DNA of 64,000 nucleotides from Tenacibaculum finnmarkense genomovar ulcerans (GCF_900239495.1 NZ_OENE01000048.1:36873-100872), one strand, 5' to 3'. Shown: positions 25,234 through 33,973, counted from the stretch's first letter. Notes: generated by a model from the sequence alone, not told the origin. Made by a program: numbers and translations.

Positions 25234-26352
25234 TTAAATATTAATTTCTGAAAACTTTATCTGTAATGTTCTTTCCACCTCTTTAATATTATTTCTTTCG
25301 TTATTTAAAATTAATACTAAAGAAACACCTTTTTTCCCTGCTCTTGCAGTTCTTCCACTTCGGTGTGTGTAATATTCTAATTGTTCTGGTAATTGATGGT
25401 GTACTACAAAACCTAAATCTCGTACATCAATACCTCTTGCAGCAACATCTGTAGAAACTAAAATTTGAAGACTCTCGTTTTTAAAAGCACGCATTACCTT
25501 TTCACGATCTCTTTGCTGCATATCACCCTCTAAAGCGGCAACCGAAAAACCATCATCTTGTAACAATTTTGTTAATTTTTGCACACCTGCTTTTGTTCTA
25601 GCAAAAATGATACCTCTTTCGCTAGGTCTTTTTTCTAAAAACTTTACAATTACATCTACTTTTTCAGGAATAGTCGTTTGTATAAACTGATGCGTAATAT
25701 TAGCATTTACCAACGAATTTTTGTTCACCTCCACTTGTTTTGCCGATGAATCCATGTATTTTTTGATGATATTTCTAATTTCATCGGGCATTGTTGCCGA
25801 AAATAACCATGTTTTTCTAGTACCTGAAGTGTATTTTAAAATACGATTTAAGTCTAACTTAAACCCCATACTTAGCATTTCGTCAGCCTCGTCAAGTACC
25901 AAAGTATTGATATCTTTTAAATTTACTTCACCTCTTTCAATCAAATCGATTAAACGCCCTGGAGTAGCTACAATTACGTGTGTCGTTCTTTTTAAATTAT
26001 TTATTTGACGATCAATTTTTTCACCACCGTAAACAGCTTCTATAAAAATTTTATCATCTACATATTTTGTAAACTTAAATAATTGTTTTTTTATTTGCTG
26101 CACCAATTCTCTTGTTGGCGATAAAATCAAAGCTTGAACCGTATCTTTTGAAGCGTCAATTTTATGTAAAACAGGCAAGCCATAAGCCGCAGTTTTACCC
26201 GTTCCTGTTTGCGCTAACCCAATAAAATCAGCATTATTTTGCAATAAATATGGTATTGCCGCTTCTTGTACTTCGGTAGGTTTTGTAATCCCTAATTCCT
26301 TCAGTCCTTCAACGTATTGCTTTTGTACTCCTAACCCTGTAAATGTTGTCAT
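25234..26352 (-). CDS. DEAD-box RNA helicase, minimal core
   Basis: A 372-residue ATP-dependent RNA helicase with every core motif: Q motif, AQTGTGKTAA (I), PTRELVQQ (Ia), DEADEMLS (II), SATMP (III), GIIFARTKAG (IV), STDVAARGID (V) and HRSGRTARAG (VI). It ends right after the second RecA-like domain, without the C-terminal RNA-binding or basic tail that many flavobacterial homologues (DbpA/RhlE/CsdA type) carry. It probably acts in ribosome assembly or RNA decay. Substrate choice cannot be read from the sequence. The thioesterase gene upstream ends 31 bases before it. Confidence 0.95.
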   Translation of the reverse strand: MTTFTGLGVQKQYVEGLKELGITKPTEVQEAAIPYLLQNNADFIGLAQTGTGKTAAYGLPVLHKIDASKDTVQALILSPTRELVQQIKKQLFKFTKYVDDKIFIEAVYGGEKIDRQINNLKRTTHVIVATPGRLIDLIERGEVNLKDINTLVLDEADEMLSMGFKLDLNRILKYTSGTRKTWLFSATMPDEIRNIIKKYMDSSAKQVEVNKNSLVNANITHQFIQTTIPEKVDVIVKFLEKRPSERGIIFARTKAGVQKLTKLLQDDGFSVAALEGDMQQRDREKVMRAFKNESLQILVSTDVAARGIDVRDLGFVVHHQLPEQLEYYTHRSGRTARAGKKGVSLVLILNNERNNIKEVERTLQIKFSEINI

Positions 26353-26383
26353 TATTTCTATATATAATATGCAAAGATATTGC

Positions 26384-26776
26384 TTATTTTTTTCCTAAAA
26401 GTACGTTTGTAACTTCTTTAGTTATTCTTTTTGGTTTTTGTGTTTTTGCATCTAATAAACAAAAGGTAGTTTCCGATTTCACTAATAAATCAGTGCCTTT
26501 GTGTATTTCAAAATGACGAACAGAACGAATTCCTTCGGTTTTACCAACCCATGTTTTTACACTTATTTCATCGCCTAGAACCGCTTGTTTTTTGTAATCA
26601 ATTTCATGACGAATTACAAACCAAACATAATCAGGTTTAGCAATATTTTTAATTAGCAATAACCAGTGTGCGGCAGATACCTCTTGCATCCATTGTACAT
26701 ACACTACATTATTAACATGTTGGTATTCATCAATTTCGTTTGTGGTAACAGTATATATTTTTTCATAAAAATTCAT
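26384..26776 (-). CDS. Acyl-CoA or acyl-ACP thioesterase, hotdog fold
   Basis: A 130-residue single hotdog domain of the 4HBT/YbgC-FAT group. The N-terminal motif NEIDEYQHVNNVVYVQWM includes the HVNN block and the Glu/Asp position used in catalysis; FVIRHEIDYKKQAVLGDEI forms the middle strands. It should hydrolyse acyl thioesters; chain length is unknown. The full domain is present, with no signal peptide. It is the first gene of a possible unit with the DEAD-box and TRIC genes downstream. Over 500 bases of repeats lie upstream. Confidence 0.9.
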   Translation of the reverse strand: MNFYEKIYTVTTNEIDEYQHVNNVVYVQWMQEVSAAHWLLLIKNIAKPDYVWFVIRHEIDYKKQAVLGDEISVKTWVGKTEGIRSVRHFEIHKGTDLLVKSETTFCLLDAKTQKPKRITKEVTNVLLGKK

Positions 26777-26878
26777 AAAACAAAACTACATGAATGTTAC
26801 TTAAAATACCACTTAATTTTCTTTCTAATTACATTTTTATTTCAGTAACATTATAACCGAGGCAAATTATTATTTTTT

Positions 26879-26968
26879 GAAGCAATTTCCCGCTTTCCGC
26901 ACTCGCTTTTTTTGTTTTTTAAAAGAAAAACAAAAAAGAGCTCAAACAAAGCTTCAATCGGGGCTAGG
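26879..26968 (-). repeat. Dispersed structured element, copy C
   Basis: Inverted copy of the 453-538 element. On the minus strand it starts CCTAGCCCCGATTGAAGC and ends GGGAAATTGCTTC, so both pseudoknot pairings proposed for copy A are possible. The central hairpin is longer. It lies in a 522-base gap (26777-27298) with no gene. Confidence 0.6.
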
Positions 26969-27070
26969 CATTTGTACTAATTTCAAGCCATTCGATTCTT
27001 TTGATTATAACCTGTAATTCTTTAAATCCTGTTTAAATTCTTACATTCTATTATAAAAACTCAAAACAAC

Positions 27071-27195
27071 CTGTCAGTTCGGGTGGTTTTTTTCCTTCAA
27101 AAAAATGGTATCGAGAACTTTTTTAGCCTAAAATAATTCAAATTATCGATATAATTTTAATTCTTTTTAGTCATTAATATCACTCGAATTGACAA
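27071..27195 (-). repeat. Inverted, diverged copy of the twin-hairpin repeat
   Basis: On the plus strand the block starts CTGTCAGTTCGGGTG and ends CACTCGAATTGAC. It includes GGTATCGAGAAC and TTATCGATA, the two arms of the first hairpin family in reversed order. Substitutions weaken the pairings relative to the array at 4-420. Confidence 0.65.
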
Positions 27196-27249
27196 AAATC
27201 TTGACAAAAATCATCAAAAAAATCGTAGAAAAAATTTAAACAAGCTCCT

Positions 27250-27282
27250 AGACCTCACAGGTTTTAAAAACCTGTGAGGTCT
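27250..27282. repeat. 33-bp palindrome near the DUF2461 gene
   Basis: AGACCTCACAGGTTTT and AAAACCTGTGAGGTCT face each other around one base, a perfect 16-bp stem. It lies 17 bases beyond the DUF2461 stop and is followed by TAGGAGC on the minus strand rather than a T-run, so it may be a dispersed palindrome serving as a 3'-end structure. Confidence 0.7.
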
Positions 27283-27298
27283 GTTTCTTTTGAGGATT

Positions 27299-27970
27299 TT
27301 AAAGTAAACTTTCACCGTTTAAATTGGTTGTTAATACGTCGCTCATCAAATTAAAAAAAGGTCGCAACGCTTTATAAGAAGTATCAATTTCTGATAAAAA
27401 ATTATTAGACAACACCTCTTTATCGGTAAAATTACGCACAGCGATAAAGCCTTTTTTTCGTAATAAATCAATATCAGGATGGTTTTTATCAAAACCTCTA
27501 GGTGCCGATTTTAATTCATCGCCTTCAAATTTAGTTCCGAAATTTTTTACAAACTCAGGGTTGTTTAAAATTTCTCTAAACTCAGAAGCATCGAGTTCAA
27601 TTTCTTTTCTAATACGTAGTAAATCCTCTTTATTGGGCTGCCAAAATCCACCAGCTAGAAAACTGTTTCCTGGTTCAATTTGTAAATAATAACCACCTCT
27701 TAAATGACTTCCTTTTCGTGAAAATGACCCTGAAAAATGTGTTTTATACGGCGTTTTATCTTTTGAAAAACGAACATCTCTATAAATTCGGAATAATTTA
27801 AACTTATCAATAACATCGTGTGTTTCTAGGTTTTCGCTTACTTTTCCATAAAACTCTTTTACGCTTTTTTGAACCTCAACAAAACGTGGTTTTTGATCGG
27901 TAAACCAATCTCTATTGTTATTTTGTTTTAAATTTTCTAAATATTGAAATATTGATTTATCTACCTGCAT
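27299..27970 (-). CDS. DUF2461 family protein
   Basis: A 223-residue protein of the DUF2461/TIGR02453 family, function unknown. Landmarks are LKQNNNRDWFTDQKPRF near the N terminus, FRIYRDVRFSKDKTPYKTHF in the middle and YYLQIEPG after it, all in usual order. The ATG at 27970 (MQVDKSIFQYL) is preferred to the upstream in-frame ATG at 28006 because the family starts here and the upstream part overlaps the T-run of the ychF terminator. It appears monocistronic. Confidence 0.88.
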   Translation of the reverse strand: MQVDKSIFQYLENLKQNNNRDWFTDQKPRFVEVQKSVKEFYGKVSENLETHDVIDKFKLFRIYRDVRFSKDKTPYKTHFSGSFSRKGSHLRGGYYLQIEPGNSFLAGGFWQPNKEDLLRIRKEIELDASEFREILNNPEFVKNFGTKFEGDELKSAPRGFDKNHPDIDLLRKKGFIAVRNFTDKEVLSNNFLSEIDTSYKALRPFFNLMSDVLTTNLNGESLL

Positions 27971-28004
27971 ATTTATTAACGCTATTTTATGTTTGATAAG
28001 ATAC

Positions 28005-28040
28005 AAAAAAAACGCTGCAGAATTAATCTACAGCGTTCTG
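28005..28040 (-). terminator. Intrinsic terminator downstream of ychF
   Basis: On the minus strand AACGCTGTAGA and TCTGCAGCGTT form an 11-bp stem with one mismatch, followed by eight T residues. It would end transcripts of ychF after the structured element at 28045-28136. Confidence 0.88.
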
Positions 28041-28044
28041 GTTT

Positions 28045-28136
28045 TGCGTTAGGGATTGAACGGCTTGTTTGAGCTCTTTTTTAAATTTTTTCTATTTAAA
28101 AAAAGCGAGTAGTGAAAGCCCGCCCGAACGCCCTAA
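28045..28136. repeat. Structured element in the ychF 3' region
   Basis: It begins TGCGTTAGGGATTGAACGGC and ends CGAACGCCCTAA; the ends can pair (GCGTT with AACGC, TAGGG with CCCTA). The middle shares TTGTTTGAGCTCTTTTTT and AAAAAAAGCGAGT with the 453-538 family, but the flanks differ, so it is a related class. It lies 23 bases from the ychF stop codon and ahead of the terminator, inside the probable 3' UTR. Confidence 0.6.
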
Positions 28137-28159
28137 TTATTATTTTAAAAGTTAAAAAA

Positions 28160-29251
28160 TTAAACGTTAAATCTGAAGTTCATAATATCGCCATCTTGTA
28201 CAATATATTCCTTTCCTTCAACCCCTAATTTACCTGCTTCTTTTACTTTTTGCTCACCACCTAAAGTAATGTAGTCGTTGTATTTTGTAACCTCAGCTCT
28301 AATAAATCCTTTTTCGAAATCGGTATGAATAACACCTGCTGCTTGTGGTGCAGTATCGCCAATATTAATGGTCCAAGCACGTACTTCTTTTACTCCTACA
28401 GTAAAGTAAGTTTGTAGGTTTAATAACCTGTAAGCGGCTCTAATTAAAACCGATGCTCCTGCTTCTTTTAAACCGATATCGGCTAAAAACATTTCACGTT
28501 CTTCGTAGTCGTCTAACTCGGTAATATCAGCTTCGGTACCTACAGCTAACACAATTACTTGTGCGTTTTCGTCTTTTACAGCCTCTCTTACTTTGGTTAC
28601 ATAATCGTTTCCGTTTACTGCCGATCCTTCATCAACATTACAAACGTATAATACTGGTTTTGCCGTAATAAATTGTAAACTCGCTACAATTTCTTGGTCT
28701 TTTTCTGAAAAATCAATGGCTCTTACTGATACTCCTTGTAATAAAGTTTCTTCGACTTTTAATAAAATTTCTAATTCTATTTGCGCTTCTTTATTACCAG
28801 TTTTAGCCGTTCTTTTTACACGCTCTAAACGTTTTTGAACGGTTTCTAAATCTTTTAATTGTAACTCAATATCAATGGTTTCTTTGTCTCTAATAGGATC
28901 AATAGAAGCATCAACGTGAATAATATTTTCATTATCAAAACAACGTAATACGTGAATAATAGCGTCTGTTTCTCTAATATTTGCTAAAAATTGGTTCCCT
29001 AAACCTTCTCCTTTACTTGCTCCTTTTACTAAACCAGCAATATCTACTATTTCAACCGTTGCAGGCATTACTCTTTCTGGGTTTACCATACCTTCTAAAA
29101 CCTGAATTCGTGGGTCTGGTACGTTTACCACACCAATATTAGGTTCTATCGTACAAAATGGAAAGTTGGCACTTTGCGCTTTTGCGTTTGATAAACAGTT
29201 AAATAATGTTGATTTTCCTACGTTTGGTAATCCTACAATTCCGGCTTTCAT
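28160..29251 (-). CDS. ychF: Redox-regulated ATPase YchF (Obg-family)
   Basis: A 363-residue P-loop protein of the YchF/OLA1 group, which prefers ATP over GTP and associates with ribosomes. The chain opens MKAGIVGLPNVGKSTLFNCL (P-loop GLPNVGKST), followed by the G3 motif DIAGLVKGA and YVCNVDE (NxxE in place of NKxD, the mark of ATP preference). The C-terminal TGS domain is present. The start is ATG 29251; the longer frame to 29416 adds non-conserved residues that run across the promoter. Length is exactly typical. Confidence 0.96.
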   Translation of the reverse strand: MKAGIVGLPNVGKSTLFNCLSNAKAQSANFPFCTIEPNIGVVNVPDPRIQVLEGMVNPERVMPATVEIVDIAGLVKGASKGEGLGNQFLANIRETDAIIHVLRCFDNENIIHVDASIDPIRDKETIDIELQLKDLETVQKRLERVKRTAKTGNKEAQIELEILLKVEETLLQGVSVRAIDFSEKDQEIVASLQFITAKPVLYVCNVDEGSAVNGNDYVTKVREAVKDENAQVIVLAVGTEADITELDDYEEREMFLADIGLKEAGASVLIRAAYRLLNLQTYFTVGVKEVRAWTINIGDTAPQAAGVIHTDFEKGFIRAEVTKYNDYITLGGEQKVKEAGKLGVEGKEYIVQDGDIMNFRFNV

Positions 29252-29291
29252 ACTATTATTATGTATTGTTTTTATTGAAAATTTGCGTTTG

Positions 29292-29299
29292 CAAATATA
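29292..29299 (-). promoter_or_regulatory. -7 element (TATATTTG) for ychF
   Basis: Minus-strand TATATTTG about 40 bases upstream of the ychF ATG at 29251; it lies inside the rejected N-terminal extension. Confidence 0.55.
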
Positions 29300-29425
29300 C
29301 TTGTTTGCTTTCAATTTTAACCGTTTATTTAAAGTTGAATTGACTTTTTTAAAACGAAATAAAAATTGATTAAAATATTTTTCACTACATTTAAAACGTA
29401 TTAACCTAAATATCAAGCCTTCTTT

Positions 29426-29992
29426 ATGAAAAAATTGTCTGACGAAATTTTATGGAAATCATTAAAAGAAGGTGATTTAATTGCTTTTGAAGCGCTTTTT
29501 AAAAACCATTACGAGCCTTTATTTAAATACGGTCTAAAAATTTCAGGAAATAAAATAATTACCGAAGATTCTCTTCAAGATTTTTTTATCTATGTATATG
29601 AACATCGTGAAAACTTAAGCGATTTAACCAAAATTGCGCCTTATCTATTTGTTTCTTACCGAAGGTTTTTAATTAAAGTTCTTCAAAAAAATCAAAAAAA
29701 TAAACTTGTTCGAGATATAAACCAACTTATTGTTGATATTCATTTTACCCCTGAAGAATTTCTTACGCATCAAGAAGCAACGGTTTTTAGAAACAAAAAT
29801 TTAACAGCTTCGTTAAATAAACTTTCTAAAAAACAACGAGAAGTATTGTATTTAAAATATAATTGCAACCTAAAAACACCTGAAATAGCCGAAATTATGG
29901 ATATTAACTACCAAAGTGTACTTAATCATATTCATAAAGCTATAAAACGATTGCGCGAAGACGTTTTAATTTTACAATTATTTAATGCTTAA
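29426..29992 (+). CDS. FecI-type ECF sigma factor
   Basis: A 188-residue ECF sigma factor of the Bacteroidota FecI-like type. Region 2 runs from about residue 20 to 90 (ITEDSLQDFFIYVYEHRENL), region 4 from about 130 to 180 (LNKLSKKQREVLYLKYNCNLKTPEIAEIM). It is followed after 75 bases by a FecR-type anti-sigma gene and then a TonB receptor with a signalling domain, the classic cell-surface signalling order. It should be released or activated when the outer-membrane receptor binds its ligand and then transcribe the receptor gene. Start ATG 29426. Confidence 0.94.
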   Translation: MKKLSDEILWKSLKEGDLIAFEALFKNHYEPLFKYGLKISGNKIITEDSLQDFFIYVYEHRENLSDLTKIAPYLFVSYRRFLIKVLQKNQKNKLVRDINQLIVDIHFTPEEFLTHQEATVFRNKNLTASLNKLSKKQREVLYLKYNCNLKTPEIAEIMDINYQSVLNHIHKAIKRLREDVLILQLFNA

Positions 29993-30067
29993 ATTTGCAA
30001 TCTTAAAAAGAGTATATAATTTTAGTAAATTACTTCTAATAGTATATTTCTTTGGCACTATTGCAAA

Positions 30068-31057
30068 ATGACACACAAAACATACCATAACATTACCGAT
30101 TTTTTAAAAGATACTTCGTTTAAAAATTGGGCTTTAAATTCAAACCTAAGCGATGTTTCTTTTTGGGAATATTGGCTAAAAAATAATGCCGATAAAAAAG
30201 AACTCGCCCAAGAAGCTAAAGCAATTATTATAGGGATTCAATTTAAAGAAAATCCTATTGATACCAAACAAGTAAACCTTGCTTGGAATACTTTTGAAGC
30301 TAAAATTTTAGAAAAACAACAAACCAATAAAAACACTGCTGTTAGTAAACTGTTATGGCTTGGTATTGCCGCTAGTATTGCACTTTTTATAGGCATCGGT
30401 TTTTATAGTTTTAACAACCCTACTACAACCTATAATAGTGGTTTTGGTGAAGTTTTACAGGTTAAACTTCAAGATGGTAGTTTGGTTACTCTAAATGCCA
30501 ATTCATCTATTTCTTATTCAAAAGATGCTCCACGAAAAATTAAACTACAAGGAGAAGCGTATTTTAATATTACTAAAAAAGAAACTAGCAATGCCAAATT
30601 TTGGGTTTGTACAAATGCCTTAAAAATTGAAGTTTATGGTACAAAGTTTAATGTAAATTCTAATAAAAAAAAGACACAGGTGTTTTTAGAAGAAGGAAAT
30701 ATATGGCTCGACTTAAAAAATGGCACTGCTAAAAAAATGCTTCCCGGTGATTTTATTTCTTATTCTGCCCAAAAACAGCAATTTTTAGAAACACGTACAC
30801 AAGTAAATGCTTCTGAAAATACTTCCTGGAAAAATGGATACTTCACATTTAACAACGCAACACTATCCGAGGTATTTAAAAAGGTTGCTGATACTTACGG
30901 CTATAAAATTCTCTTTAAAAATACTGCGATTAAAAACACGTTAATTTCAGGAAGTATACCAACAAGAAACTTATCTATTTGTTTAAAAGCGATTGAAAAG
31001 GCTGCTAATATTCACATTAGAAAAGAAAACACTAAATTAGTTGTTTCTAAAAAGTAA
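30068..31057 (+). CDS. FecR-family anti-sigma factor
   Basis: A 329-residue inner-membrane regulator. Residues 1-90 are cytoplasmic and should hold the sigma factor; a single TM helix lies at about 96-115 (LLWLGIAASIALFIGIGFY). The periplasmic part has a FecR domain (about 120-215, with VKLQDGSLVTLNANSSISY and VYGTKFNVN) and a C-terminal DUF4974 domain (about 255-327) that meets the receptor's STN domain. The receptor frame opens right at its stop codon. It is the middle gene of the signalling trio. Confidence 0.94.
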   Translation: MTHKTYHNITDFLKDTSFKNWALNSNLSDVSFWEYWLKNNADKKELAQEAKAIIIGIQFKENPIDTKQVNLAWNTFEAKILEKQQTNKNTAVSKLLWLGIAASIALFIGIGFYSFNNPTTTYNSGFGEVLQVKLQDGSLVTLNANSSISYSKDAPRKIKLQGEAYFNITKKETSNAKFWVCTNALKIEVYGTKFNVNSNKKKTQVFLEEGNIWLDLKNGTAKKMLPGDFISYSAQKQQFLETRTQVNASENTSWKNGYFTFNNATLSEVFKKVADTYGYKILFKNTAIKNTLISGSIPTRNLSICLKAIEKAANIHIRKENTKLVVSKK

Positions 31058-31083
31058 TTTTTCATTTTATCAAACAATCTGTC

Positions 31084-31284
31084 TCTTTAAAAAAAAGTAT
31101 ATCAATAAACATAATCCTCTTTTGGTTTTTATGTTTTTTTACGACGCTTTCGCTTTGTGGTCAAAATAACATTAATAAAAAAGATAGCCTTTCGCTTGCT
31201 CAATTACTAACTTATTTAAGCGACAAACACTCCGTACACTTTACTTACAATCCACAGATTTTAAGCAATTTTACTTTTAAAAAA
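31084..31284 (+). other. In-frame signal peptide and STN region of the TonB receptor, no normal start codon
   Basis: This stretch is open in the same frame as the receptor. It reads KKSISINIILFWFLCFFTT, then LCGQ (a signal peptide and cleavage site), then DSLSLAQLLTYLSDKH and HFTYNPQIL, the start of an STN domain. From the in-frame stop at 31048-31050 to the GTG at 31285 there is no ATG, GTG or TTG in this frame. Either a rare start (for example ATT 31057) is used, or the start codon has been lost, or an indel lies in the A8 tract at 31089-31096. Confidence 0.75.
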
Positions 31285-33735
31285 GTGCCTTTTAAAACGC
31301 TATCTTTAAAAGAATCATTACATCTTTTAAAAAAAATCACACCGTTAAATATTGATGCACTAGGCAATAATTATTATGTATTATATGCTACAAAACCGCA
31401 ACGTATTTTTACTTCGGATAAAAAAACAACCACCACGTTAAAAGCTAATTTACAGCTTGACGAAGTGTTAGTTACTGGTTCTCGAAATAATCTTAGAGCA
31501 ACAAAAGATGCTGCTATTGCTACTGATATTATCAATTTAAATAAAATAGCCTCAAAAAGCAGTTTGCTAGAAATCAATGACTTTTTACAAAAAAACATTC
31601 CTTCTTTTAATGCCAACAAACAATCTGGTGCCGATGGCGCTGACCACAGTATTCCTGCCACGTACAGAGGTTTAGGGCCCGACCAAACTTTGGTACTTAT
31701 TAACGGAAAAAGAAGGCATCAAGCATCGCTTATTAATTTACACGGAACTCGTGGAAGAGGAAATTCAGGTACCGATTTAAACGCCATTCCTGTATCGGCG
31801 ATTAAAAAAATTGAAATTTTAAAAGATGGCGCATCGGCACAATACGGTTCTGATGCTATTGCGGGGGTTATAAATATCCTCTTAAAAAACGATTCTAATT
31901 CACTAAACGTACAGACAACTCTTGGTTTTAATAACGCTAGTAAAAACACCAATGCTACAAATAATATTGATGGTCATATTGATGGTTTTACCTATAAAAT
32001 TGCTATTAATTACGGCACTAAATTATTTAATAAAGGATTTTTAAATATTTCGTCAGATTTTTTATCAAAAGACCAAACCAGCAGATTAGGAACCGATATT
32101 AGAAGAAAATATGGCGATGCCGCTATAAAAAAAACAAGTAGCTTTTTTAACTCAGAAATCCCTATTGCTAAAAATTTAGTGTTCTATGCAAACGGCGGAT
32201 ATCATTTTAAAAACACTGCTGCCTATGCATTTTCACGAAAAACGGATAGCGAACGAAATATAACAGCGCTTTACCCGAAAGGTTTTGACCCTTTAATAAC
32301 AGCCAAAATTTCAGATAAATCTTTTTCTACAGGTTTAAAATTAACCCACAATAATTGGAATATTGATGTTAATAACACCTTTGGAATAAACAATTTTCAC
32401 TATTTTATTAAAAACACCTTAAATGCTACCTTGTTAGAAAAATCGCCTAAAACCTTTAATGCAGGCGGTCATTTATTGAGTCAAAATACCACAAGTATTG
32501 ATTTTTCTAAAAACGTTCCTACATTTTTTAAAGGAATTAATATTGCCTTTGGAACAGAGCATCGGCTAGAAAAATATCAAATTTTTTCAGGCGAACAAGC
32601 CTCTTATAGTTCCTACGACACACAGGGTAATTTAGTTACTCCTTTAACATTAAAGGAAAAATTAGTTACTTTAAACACGAAAATAAGACCTGGGGCATCG
32701 CAAGGATTTCCTGGGTATTCACCTAAAAATGAGCTACAAAAAAGCCGTAACAATTTAAGTTTCTACCTAGATTCTGAAGTAGATTTCACCAAAAAATGGA
32801 TGCTTGCCACCGCTTTCAGATATGAACATTATACCGATTTTGGCAATGCCATTAATTATAAATTAGCTAGCAGAATTAAACTTTTGCCCACACTTAACTT
32901 AAGAACTTCTTTTAGCACAGGCTTTAGAGCACCTTCGTTGGCACAGGTTTATTATAATTTTTCGTTTACAAATTACATCGGAAATACTCCTAGCGAATCG
33001 GTACTTATTGCCAATAACAGCCCTATTTCCCGCACATTTGGAGTCGATAAATTAAAAGAGGAAAAAACTAAAAATACGAGCTTTGGAATTGCTTATACTC
33101 CTAAATATAATTTTATTGTTAATCTTGATGCTTATTTAATATCAATAAAAGACCGAATTATATTAAGTGGTAATTTTAATGCTGCTCCCTTAAATTTACC
33201 TGCCCAAAATATTCAATTTTTTGCCAACGGCGTACACAGCACTACCCGCGGTTTAGATGTAAAAATAAATTGGTTTAAAAAGTTTAATACCGCTAAAATT
33301 TCAATAAATTTATTTGGAAACATCAATACGATGAAAATAGATAAAATAGCGCATAAAAACCTCGATAAAGAAACTTTTTTTGGGCTTCGAGAGCGTCATT
33401 TTTTACTAGCCTCTGCCCCTAAAAATAAATTTATCTTAAATTTTAATTACCAAAAAGAAAAAATCAATATCAACACAAATATTACTAGGTTTAGCGGTGT
33501 TACATTAATTGACTGGAAAATGAATAACGATATTTACCTTCCAAAATACACGGTTGACCTACAATTTCAATACCATCTTTTTAAAAATATAATTGTACAA
33601 ACAGGCGCTACCAATATTTTTAATATCTATCCAACAATTCAAGATAAATATACCGATAGCGGCGGCGTTTGGGATGCTACTCAAATGGGTACTAGCGGTG
33701 CTTTTTACTACTCTAAAGTTCAATTTTCTTTTTAA
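31285..33735 (+). CDS. TonB-dependent outer-membrane receptor with STN signalling domain
   Basis: The largest normal-start ORF gives 816 residues, but the true protein very likely begins near 31084, since the signal peptide and the first half of the STN domain lie upstream in frame. An STN remnant to about residue 35 is followed by the plug domain (LDEVLVTGSRNNL to GVINILLKN, about 55-200) and a 22-strand barrel with a C-terminal aromatic Phe (VQFSF). It should import a nutrient or siderophore using TonB energy and signal to the FecR/FecI pair upstream. The substrate is not evident; no SusD gene follows. The loss of a standard start raises the possibility of a silent gene. Confidence 0.9.
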   Translation: MPFKTLSLKESLHLLKKITPLNIDALGNNYYVLYATKPQRIFTSDKKTTTTLKANLQLDEVLVTGSRNNLRATKDAAIATDIINLNKIASKSSLLEINDFLQKNIPSFNANKQSGADGADHSIPATYRGLGPDQTLVLINGKRRHQASLINLHGTRGRGNSGTDLNAIPVSAIKKIEILKDGASAQYGSDAIAGVINILLKNDSNSLNVQTTLGFNNASKNTNATNNIDGHIDGFTYKIAINYGTKLFNKGFLNISSDFLSKDQTSRLGTDIRRKYGDAAIKKTSSFFNSEIPIAKNLVFYANGGYHFKNTAAYAFSRKTDSERNITALYPKGFDPLITAKISDKSFSTGLKLTHNNWNIDVNNTFGINNFHYFIKNTLNATLLEKSPKTFNAGGHLLSQNTTSIDFSKNVPTFFKGINIAFGTEHRLEKYQIFSGEQASYSSYDTQGNLVTPLTLKEKLVTLNTKIRPGASQGFPGYSPKNELQKSRNNLSFYLDSEVDFTKKWMLATAFRYEHYTDFGNAINYKLASRIKLLPTLNLRTSFSTGFRAPSLAQVYYNFSFTNYIGNTPSESVLIANNSPISRTFGVDKLKEEKTKNTSFGIAYTPKYNFIVNLDAYLISIKDRIILSGNFNAAPLNLPAQNIQFFANGVHSTTRGLDVKINWFKKFNTAKISINLFGNINTMKIDKIAHKNLDKETFFGLRERHFLLASAPKNKFILNFNYQKEKININTNITRFSGVTLIDWKMNNDIYLPKYTVDLQFQYHLFKNIIVQTGATNIFNIYPTIQDKYTDSGGVWDATQMGTSGAFYYSKVQFSF

Positions 33736-33747
33736 AAAAAATTATTT

Positions 33748-33832
33748 GAAGCTATTTCCCGCTTTCCGCACTCGCTCTTTTTTGAAAAAAAATCAAAAAA
33801 GGAGCTCAAACAATTGCTACAATCGGGGCTAG
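33748..33832 (-). repeat. Dispersed structured element, copy D
   Basis: Inverted copy starting 13 bases after the TonB receptor stop. On the minus strand it opens CCTAGCCCCGATTGTAGC and ends GGGAAATAGCTTC. The central stem carries changes on both sides (GAGCTCC/AAAGAGC) that largely keep pairing. The rest of the gap to 33997 is AT-rich with only a promoter. Confidence 0.6.
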
Positions 33833-33965
33833 GAATTTGCTGCTTTTATTAAAAATACAAACTACATTGCTTATAAAAGTTATTTTAATTTAAATAAAAA
33901 GCAACAAATTGAACAAAATCGAACAAACTGCTCTTAAAAAACCATAGTCCTAACAACTAAATTAT

Positions 33966-33973
33966 TATATTTG
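33966..33973 (+). promoter_or_regulatory. -7 element (TATATTTG) for ffh
   Basis: TATATTTG lies 24 bases before the ffh ATG at 33998, giving a leader of about 20 bases. Confidence 0.6.

Noticed and set aside
29252-29416. Longer YchF start at 29416
   Set aside because: The conserved chain begins MKAGIVGLPNVGKS at 29251 and the extension overlaps a TATATTTG promoter box.
33593-33832. 79-codon plus-strand ORF at the end of the TonB receptor
   Set aside because: It is an overlapping shadow in another frame that runs into repeat copy D.
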